The translations under genes were made by a program, and so were the position numbers. A DNA stretch of 18,806 nt from CAAGNP01 sp045595965 (lineage in GTDB: Bacteria > Bacteroidota > Bacteroidia > Bacteroidales > UBA932): positions 1-18,806 of the forward strand of contig JAZOBN010000027.1 of NCBI GenBank assembly GCA_045595965.1. Direction: 5' to 3'. Below, piece by piece: positions 14,865 to 18,806 of the stretch. Each line of letters begins with the position of its first letter. Positions within the stretch are counted from its first letter, which is position 1. The notes under the pieces are model-generated. The model was given only the letters and a program-made list of their open reading frames with translations, did no database searches and was not told the DNA's origin.

Positions 14865-16285
14865 TATAACTCCTTTTCAATCCCTTGTTCCCTATGGTAC
14901 AGGAATACTTTTACATCATATTTGTGAGCAATATGCTGTGCAAGATGCTCTGCACAGTAAACAGAACGGTGCTGTCCACCGGTGCATCCGAACGAAAACA
15001 TCAGATTTGTAAATTTACGCTCGATATACCTCTCTACGTGTGCATCTGCAAGTTCGTATACATTGTCGAGGAATTTGAGTACTCCACCATCCTCTTCAAG
15101 AAAATCGATCACCTCTTTATCAAGTCCTGTAAAGTGGAAGAAGTGTTCATATTTTCCAGGATTGTTTATTGCCCGACAGTCAAATACATATCCGCCACCA
15201 TTGCCTGAAATATCGTTTGGAATACCTTTCTTGTATGCGAAACTGTAGATTCTTACCTCAAGTTTCCTCTCTCCACCCATCTCCGAGAACTGTCTCATCT
15301 GGGTCAGTTCTGTAAGAATTTCATTCAGATAGGGGTATTCTGTGAACGGACTCTCTTTCAGCAGTTGTCTGAGATTGTCAATGGCATAAGGGACACTCTG
15401 CAGAAAATGGGGCTTCTTTTCAAAGTAGCCTCTGAAACCGTATGCTCCGAGTACCTGAAGAGTCCTGAAAAGGACAAAGTGTCGTAACTGGCTGTAGAAA
15501 TAGTCCCTGTCAACAGGCATATAACGCTTGAGAGAGTCGATATATGTATCGATAAGTTCCCTCTTCAAAGCCTCTGAATAGTTGGCTTTAGCTTGCCAGA
15601 TGAACGAAGCCACATCGTAATATATGGGTCCTTTGCGCCCACCCTGAAAATCTATGAAATAGGGCTCTCCATCCACAAGCATCACATTGCGGGCCTGAAA
15701 ATCTCTGTAAAGGAATGTCCCTGATGAGTTGCGCATCAGCACATCGGACATCTTCTTGAAATCCTCTTCGAGTTTTACCTCACTGAAATCAAGCCCTGTA
15801 GCCTTAAGGAAACAGTATTTGAAATAGTTCTGGTCAAATGAGATCATCCTCTCGTCGAATTCCGGCTGAGGATAACAAATTGAGAAATCAAACCCCTCTG
15901 CCCCCTTGAACTGGAGATCGGGGAGATATGCAATAGCCTTTTTCAAAAGAGCTTTTTCGTCATCACTGTATTTTCCGCACTCCCTCCCTTGTGAAACCGC
16001 ATTGAAGAGGATTCCGTCTCCGAGATCCTCCTGAAGATAATACATGAAACTTTCGTCGTGGGCAAGCACTTTGGGGACTGGGAGCCCTTTTGCACTGAAA
16101 TGTTCTGATATGGCCCAGAAAGCCTTGTTCTCTTCAATTGAGGTGCCGACTGCTCCGATAATTGTCTTTCCATCAGAACTTTTCATTCTGAAATATCTGC
16201 GGTTGCTTCCCGATGATGGAAGTTCTACCACCTCTGCGGGTGCCTCTCCAATATAAGACAGGTATAGTTTCTCAATATCTCTCAT
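14864..16285 (-). CDS. AmgK-like sugar kinase fused to RapZ C-terminal domain
   Basis: A 473-residue fusion. Residues 1 to about 325 are an aminoglycoside-phosphotransferase-fold kinase like AmgK (anomeric MurNAc/GlcNAc kinase). They contain a glycine-rich SSGSNRRYFRM (24-34), LQEDLGD (84-90), the catalytic loop FLYRDFQARNVM (191-202) with Asp195, and the metal-binding Asp212 in FIDFQGGRKGP. Residues 340-468 match the C-terminal domain of RapZ: IYSFAYKKGIPND (346-358), YVFDCRAINNPG (366-377), TGLDKEV (386-392), and the signature GCTGGQHRSVYCAEHLA (433-449), ending in YHRE. The N-terminal P-loop domain of enterobacterial RapZ is absent. In E. coli the RapZ C-terminal domain binds glucosamine-6-phosphate and GlmY/GlmZ RNA; here it may sense amino-sugar level for the kinase. 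The gene heads the minus-strand series and overlaps the MurU-like gene by one base. Confidence 0.88.
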   Translation of the reverse strand: MRDIEKLYLSYIGEAPAEVVELPSSGSNRRYFRMKSSDGKTIIGAVGTSIEENKAFWAISEHFSAKGLPVPKVLAHDESFMYYLQEDLGDGILFNAVSQGRECGKYSDDEKALLKKAIAYLPDLQFKGAEGFDFSICYPQPEFDERMISFDQNYFKYCFLKATGLDFSEVKLEEDFKKMSDVLMRNSSGTFLYRDFQARNVMLVDGEPYFIDFQGGRKGPIYYDVASFIWQAKANYSEALKRELIDTYIDSLKRYMPVDRDYFYSQLRHFVLFRTLQVLGAYGFRGYFEKKPHFLQSVPYAIDNLRQLLKESPFTEYPYLNEILTELTQMRQFSEMGGERKLEVRIYSFAYKKGIPNDISGNGGGYVFDCRAINNPGKYEHFFHFTGLDKEVIDFLEEDGGVLKFLDNVYELADAHVERYIERKFTNLMFSFGCTGGQHRSVYCAEHLAQHIAHKYDVKVFLYHREQGIEKEL

Positions 16286-16301
16286 AGTGTGTAAATATCC
16301 A

Positions 16302-16309
16302 CAAATGTA
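16302..16309 (-). promoter_or_regulatory. Candidate -7 box for the kinase-RapZ/MurU operon
   Basis: TACATTTG on the minus strand fits TAnnTTTG. It lies in the 33-bp gap after the NifX-like gene and would start transcription near 16295, about 10 bases before the ATG. No convincing TTTG is seen at -33, which falls inside the 3' end of the NifX-like gene. Confidence 0.4.
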
Positions 16310-16318
16310 ATAAAAATA

Positions 16319-16675
16319 TTAGTGTCCGCTACATTCGTGATGGCTCTCGCATCCGATTCCAGAATCAAAAAGAAACCCCGCCAGATAACCTTTCACCAGG
16401 TCATCCACAGGACCGCTGCATCCTCTGATCACTTTTATGTTGTGTTCAGAGAGTTTGTTGAGTGCTCCATTGCCCATACTTCCGGCAAGCATCACCTCCA
16501 CACCCATTTTCTGCAGATCTGCTGCAATTCCCGATTTGCATCCGCATCCTTGAGGGGAGGGGAGATTCTCTCTCCCTACAACCTGCTTGTCCTCTATTGT
16601 AAATATTGTGTAGTGGTCGCAATGTCCGAAATGGTCATCTACACGACCCTCTCTTGTTGGTACTGCTATTTTCAT
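16319..16675 (-). CDS. NifX/NifB-type dinitrogenase cofactor domain protein
   Basis: A 118-residue single-domain protein of the Nitro_FeMo-Co family (NifX/NifY/NifB C-terminal-like). Seen: MKIAVPTREGRVDDHFGHC (residues 1-19), with the family DxHFGxC pattern, GCGCKSGIAADLQKMGVEVMLAG, and an ending rich in Cys and His (CESHHECSGH, 109-118). In diazotrophs such domains carry iron-molybdenum cofactor or its precursors. In anaerobic gut-type bacteria without nitrogenase these stand-alone members are thought to bind iron-sulfur or metal clusters, with no defined role. The start codon directly follows the TAG stop of the SGNH gene (no gap), so the two are co-transcribed. Nothing else nitrogen-fixation related is in the window. 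Confidence 0.85.
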   Translation of the reverse strand: MKIAVPTREGRVDDHFGHCDHYTIFTIEDKQVVGRENLPSPQGCGCKSGIAADLQKMGVEVMLAGSMGNGALNKLSEHNIKVIRGCSGPVDDLVKGYLAGFLFDSGIGCESHHECSGH

Positions 16676-17347
16676 CTATTTTCTTTTTAATGCTTTTAGA
16701 ATAATCTCCTCCATAATAACATATCCGGCATCAAGTGGATGGCATCCGTCTTTAGAGAGTTCGGGGCTTAGTCCACCCTCTCCGTTATCCATTGCAGTGT
16801 GGTAATCGACATATTGGATTTTGTTGGATTTTGCCATCTGTTTCAGCTGACGGTTCAACTCAATAATATCATCGGCAGGGGTGAGGTCTTTTCTCCATAC
16901 AAATCTGTCGCATGGGACTACAGAACAGACGATTGGCTTTATCTTGTTGGCCCTGGCAATATCACACATCGATTTGATGTTTTCCACAATCTGCTCTATC
17001 GCGATAGGTCCCTGATTCTCGGCAATGTCATTGGTCCCTGCAAGAATCACGACAATCTTCGGACCAAGTTCCACCACATCACTCTGAAATCTTGCCAGCA
17101 TCTGATAGGTAACCTGTCCACTGATCCCCCTCGCTGCAAAATTGCGGCTGTTAAAAAAATCGGGACGGAATTTGTACCAGTTTTCGGTGATTGAATTACC
17201 CATAAAAACCACATCGGGGTTTTGGGTCAGAGCTTTGTTGGCCTCCTGGTATTTGCCATAGTCGGCCCAATTCTTTTTGTTCTGGGCCTCGGAAGTGTTG
17301 ATGGCAACAAGAAGTGCAGCTGTTGCCAGTAAAAGTATCTTTCTCAT
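16676..17347 (-). CDS. Secreted SGNH/GDSL hydrolase
   Basis: A 223-residue SGNH-fold esterase/lipase-like protein with a signal peptide (MRKILLLATAALLVAINTSEAQ). Block I is FMGNSITENW with Ser52 (GNS rather than GDS), block II has Gly in ARGISG, block III is AGTNDIAE (Asn106), and block V is KDGCHPLD with Asp200 and His203. Similar Bacteroidetes enzymes remove acetyl or other acyl groups from sugars, including in polysaccharides or peptidoglycan; the substrate is not known here. I chose the ATG at 17347, since it begins right at the signal peptide. In-frame Met codons at 17365 and 17401 exist and would add 6 or 18 residues. A strong promoter lies about 105 bases or more upstream, leaving a long leader. 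Confidence 0.83.
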   Translation of the reverse strand: MRKILLLATAALLVAINTSEAQNKKNWADYGKYQEANKALTQNPDVVFMGNSITENWYKFRPDFFNSRNFAARGISGQVTYQMLARFQSDVVELGPKIVVILAGTNDIAENQGPIAIEQIVENIKSMCDIARANKIKPIVCSVVPCDRFVWRKDLTPADDIIELNRQLKQMAKSNKIQYVDYHTAMDNGEGGLSPELSKDGCHPLDAGYVIMEEIILKALKRK

Positions 17348-17472
17348 TTTTATCTGATCTTTCATCTTGTGAATATGATGTGAGGGTTGAGAGCAAAACA
17401 AAAAGCAATATGTAAACTATACGTTTTATGCTGTGATTATGTATGTGGGTACTGATATAATGGAAATCTGAG

Positions 17473-17504
17473 GTTACAAAAGTAGTTAAATTTGAGCTTG
17501 TAAC
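17473..17504. promoter_or_regulatory. Inverted repeat framing the SGNH promoter (possible operator)
   Basis: GTTACAA at 17473-17479 and its exact reverse complement TTGTAAC at 17498-17504 are separated by 18 bases. The arms overlap the -7 box and abut the -33 element of the promoter on the minus strand. Half-sites are 25 bp apart centre to centre, about two and a half helical turns. An operator for a dimeric or paired regulator is possible; a weak RNA hairpin after glutaminase is the alternative. Confidence 0.4.
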
Positions 17505-17507
17505 AAA
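17477..17507 (-). promoter_or_regulatory. Promoter of the SGNH-NifX unit
   Basis: TTTG (17507-17504) and TACTTTTG (17484-17477) on the minus strand are separated by 19 bases, an exact match to the Bacteroidetes primary-sigma consensus. Transcription should begin near 17471. It lies just 5 bases downstream of the glutaminase stop. Confidence 0.65.
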
Positions 17508-17511
17508 AAAA

Positions 17512-18432
17512 TTAAAAGATGGACTCCTCTGTTTTGGAGGTGAGTAATTCGAGAGCCTTCATCCCCATAATGGAATTTCCCTTCTCATTTAGGCGGGGAC
17601 TCCAGGCCACTACAGAATATCTGAGGGGGTGAATGGCTGCAATGCCACCACCTACACCACTTTTACCGGGTAGCCCTACAAGAAATGAGAATTCTCCCGC
17701 TTCATCATAGAATCCGCAGGTCTGCATTATTGCGTTGATTCTCTTCACCTGCGATGATGTGAGACTTATCCCGGAGAAACTGAATGGTGACCTGTGGTTG
17801 GCAAAAGGGATGAATGCTTTGGCAAGTTCGTTACAACTCATCTCAACGGAGCACATCATAAAATAAAGGTGCAATACCTCTTCTATGTCGTTGTGGATGT
17901 TGCCGTAATATTTCAGGATATTTATGATGGCTGCATTGAGGTAACTCTTCTCCCTCTCTGAGTGGGCGACTACAGGGTTATAATCAATAGTCTCATTGCC
18001 GGAGATTGCCCTGACAAACCTGATGAATTCCTCTTTGGGGTTGTCAAGGAGGGAAATGAGGATATCCACAACCACCAGATTGCCTGCATTTATAAATGGG
18101 TTTCTTGGGATCCCTTTCTCGATCTCAAGCTGTATGATGGAGTTGAAAGCGGTCCCGGACGGCTCTTTGCCGACCCTCTCCCATAATTTGTCCCCTATAA
18201 GACTGAAACACATAGCCAGGGAGAATACTTTTGAGATGGACTGAATGGAAAAGCGTACATCAGCACTCTCGATGGAATAATTTTTGCCATCAATAGTGTG
18301 AAGTGCCAGACCAAACTGGTCAGGGTTCACTTTTGCGAGCTCAGGGATATAGTCAGCCTGCTTGCCCAGACCGGACAATGGGGCTATCTCCTGAAAAATG
18401 TCAGAAAGGATTTTTTTGTAATCTGTATTCAT
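17512..18432 (-). CDS. glsA: Glutaminase A
   Basis: A 306-residue protein with full-length similarity to bacterial glutaminases of the serine beta-lactamase-like fold, which hydrolyse glutamine to glutamate and ammonia in the cytoplasm. Seen: GKQADYIPELAKV (residues 23-35), RFSIQSISKVFSL (60-72) with catalytic Ser65 and Lys68 (SxxK), RNPFINAGNLVVVDIL, YLNAAI, and near the C-terminus LPGKSGVGGGIAAIHP. The length equals the family norm (about 305-310), and the start Met aligns with the usual N-terminus. It can contribute to acid resistance or glutamate supply. The upstream region is cut to 39 bases by an IS3-like element. It stands alone transcriptionally, as the next gene has its own promoter. 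Confidence 0.95.
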   Translation of the reverse strand: MNTDYKKILSDIFQEIAPLSGLGKQADYIPELAKVNPDQFGLALHTIDGKNYSIESADVRFSIQSISKVFSLAMCFSLIGDKLWERVGKEPSGTAFNSIIQLEIEKGIPRNPFINAGNLVVVDILISLLDNPKEEFIRFVRAISGNETIDYNPVVAHSEREKSYLNAAIINILKYYGNIHNDIEEVLHLYFMMCSVEMSCNELAKAFIPFANHRSPFSFSGISLTSSQVKRINAIMQTCGFYDEAGEFSFLVGLPGKSGVGGGIAAIHPLRYSVVAWSPRLNEKGNSIMGMKALELLTSKTEESIF

Positions 18433-18436
18433 GACA

Positions 18437-18444
18437 CAAAGTTA
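18437..18444 (-). promoter_or_regulatory. Candidate -7 box of glsA, close to the start codon
   Basis: TAACTTTG on the minus strand matches TAnnTTTG but ends only 4 bases before the ATG at 18432, so a transcript from it would be leaderless or nearly so. The -33 region (about 18463-18467) is a T-run beside the IS3-like end at 18472. This may be chance or a promoter truncated by the insertion. Confidence 0.35.
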
Positions 18445-18473
18445 GGATAAATGATAAATAAAAAAGTGACATG

Positions 18474-18507
18474 AACCCCGAAAGTTAGACAAAAAACTTT
18501 CGGGGTT
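18474..18507. repeat. 13-bp hairpin at the IS tip
   Basis: AACCCCGAAAGTT (18474-18486) and its perfect complement AACTTTCGGGGTT (18495-18507) flank an 8-base loop. The hairpin ends 5 bases before the transposase ATG. In a transcript reading in from outside it would shield the start region and, with the TTTT that follows, could weakly terminate. Only transcripts starting inside would be free of it. Confidence 0.8.
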
Positions 18508-18512
18508 TTGTT

Positions 18513-18806
18513 ATGTCTAAAAAGTACAAGAAACACGGCTATGCAGAACGATTGAAGTATATGCATATGCTTGAGAATGGATGTAGTATAAATTATATCC
18601 ATGAATATTACGGCGTAGATAAAGCACTGCTGCTCCATTTATGGGTTCGTTTTCAGTCAGAAGGCCCCTCAGGGTTGATCAAGAAGAAAAATATTAAGGC
18701 TGACTATGCCTTCAAACTTCAAGTCGTTCGTGATATTGAGGAAAATCATCTAACTTTGGTGGATGCATCATTAAAGTATAATGTGAGTTCGAGTAGAATC
18801 TATGTA
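18513..18806 (+). CDS. IS3-family transposase OrfA, N-terminal part (3' end outside window)
   Basis: The open frame from the ATG at 18513 runs off the right edge after 98 codons. It begins MSKKYKKHGYAERLKYMHML and contains two helix-turn-helix segments: about residues 11-52 (NGCSINYIHEYYGVDKALLLHLWVRF) and about 65-98 (FKLQVVRDIEENHLTLVDASLKYNVS), joined by GPSGLIKKKN. This is the layout of the DNA-binding OrfA of IS3-family elements, which recognises the terminal repeats. OrfB with the DDE integrase-like domain would lie downstream, usually reached by a -1 frameshift. The start is set 5 bases after the terminal hairpin. Confidence 0.8.
   Translation, partial: MSKKYKKHGYAERLKYMHMLENGCSINYIHEYYGVDKALLLHLWVRFQSEGPSGLIKKKNIKADYAFKLQVVRDIEENHLTLVDASLKYNVSSSRIYV

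Larger units (their letters stand above)
18472..18806 (+). mobile_element. IS3-like insertion sequence, left end (continues beyond window)
   Basis: The element tip begins TGAACCCCGAAAGTTAGAC, the style of terminal repeat (TG...) seen in Bacteroidetes IS3-family elements, and is followed 41 bases later by an IS3-type orfA. The right end, the second ORF with the DDE catalytic domain and the target duplication lie outside the window, so completeness and exact ends are unproven. Confidence 0.65.

Noticed and set aside
16322..16690. 122-codon plus-strand open frame
   Set aside because: Exactly antisense to the NifX-like gene, which has clear motifs.
17348..17401. Upstream ATG starts for the SGNH hydrolase
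   Set aside because: They would place 6 or 18 polar residues before a clean signal peptide; the ATG at 17347 begins it directly. The 17365 start is not fully excluded.
18474..18507. Hairpin as a rho-independent terminator
   Set aside because: Only four T residues follow on the plus strand and none on the minus strand; its place in the IS tip explains it better.
18429..18638. Minus-strand open frame upstream of glsA
   Set aside because: It crosses the IS tip and lies antisense to the transposase OrfA, with no recognisable motif.
1..18806. CRISPR array, rRNA, riboswitch or prophage
   Set aside because: No regular repeat-spacer pattern, rRNA segment, conserved riboswitch core or phage structural gene was seen on reading both strands.

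Overview
The window looks like chromosomal DNA of a member of the Bacteroidales (Bacteroidota). The evidence is a Bacteroidetes-type putative porin, a Lol/FtsX-type permease, a DUF4143 ATPase fragment, several -7 boxes of the form TAnnTTTG, A-rich leaders in place of strong Shine-Dalgarno sites, and one exact TTTG-N19-TAnnTTTG promoter. I cannot fix the genus.

Layout. (1) Bases 1 to about 2620 are a decayed accessory stretch: the 3' part of a DUF4143 ATPase running in from the left, a hypothetical gene broken into several frames with a weak DGQHR/ParB-like motif, and a YhcG/DUF1016 nuclease that lacks its N-terminal domain and starts in a 10-bp tandem repeat. (2) From 2725 to 5835 the plus strand carries intact genes: a nucleoside phosphorylase overlapping a SirB1/transglutaminase-like gene by ATGA, a tRNA-Gly(CCC) on the minus strand, and a LolC/E-type permease. 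The tRNA promoter overlaps the start of the permease gene. (3) From 16285 down to 5832 runs a tightly packed minus-strand series: an AmgK-like sugar kinase fused to a RapZ C-terminal domain; a MurU-like nucleotidyltransferase; a fused nicotinate phosphoribosyltransferase-nicotinamidase; an atypical ROK kinase; an MFS transporter; then, after an 86-bp gap with a candidate promoter, a SIS-domain phosphosugar protein, an outer-membrane porin and an MltF-like lytic transglycosylase. (4) From 18432 down to 16319 are glutaminase A and a two-gene unit of a secreted SGNH hydrolase and a NifX/NifB-type protein, behind a good promoter framed by an inverted repeat. (5) At the right edge an IS3-like element begins, with a 13-bp hairpin at its tip and the first transposase ORF running out of the window. 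It lies 39 bp upstream of the glutaminase start codon.

How the genes may work together. The minus-strand series reads as a cell-wall amino-sugar salvage locus. A lytic transglycosylase could release wall sugars, a porin and an MFS carrier could move sugars, ROK and AmgK kinases could phosphorylate them, and MurU could make UDP-MurNAc. The RapZ C-terminal domain, known in enterobacteria to bind glucosamine-6-phosphate, would be a natural sensor of amino-sugar supply. The link to NAD salvage rests only on gene order. The most notable items are the kinase-RapZ fusion beside MurU and the PncB-PncA fusion with all catalytic residues in place.
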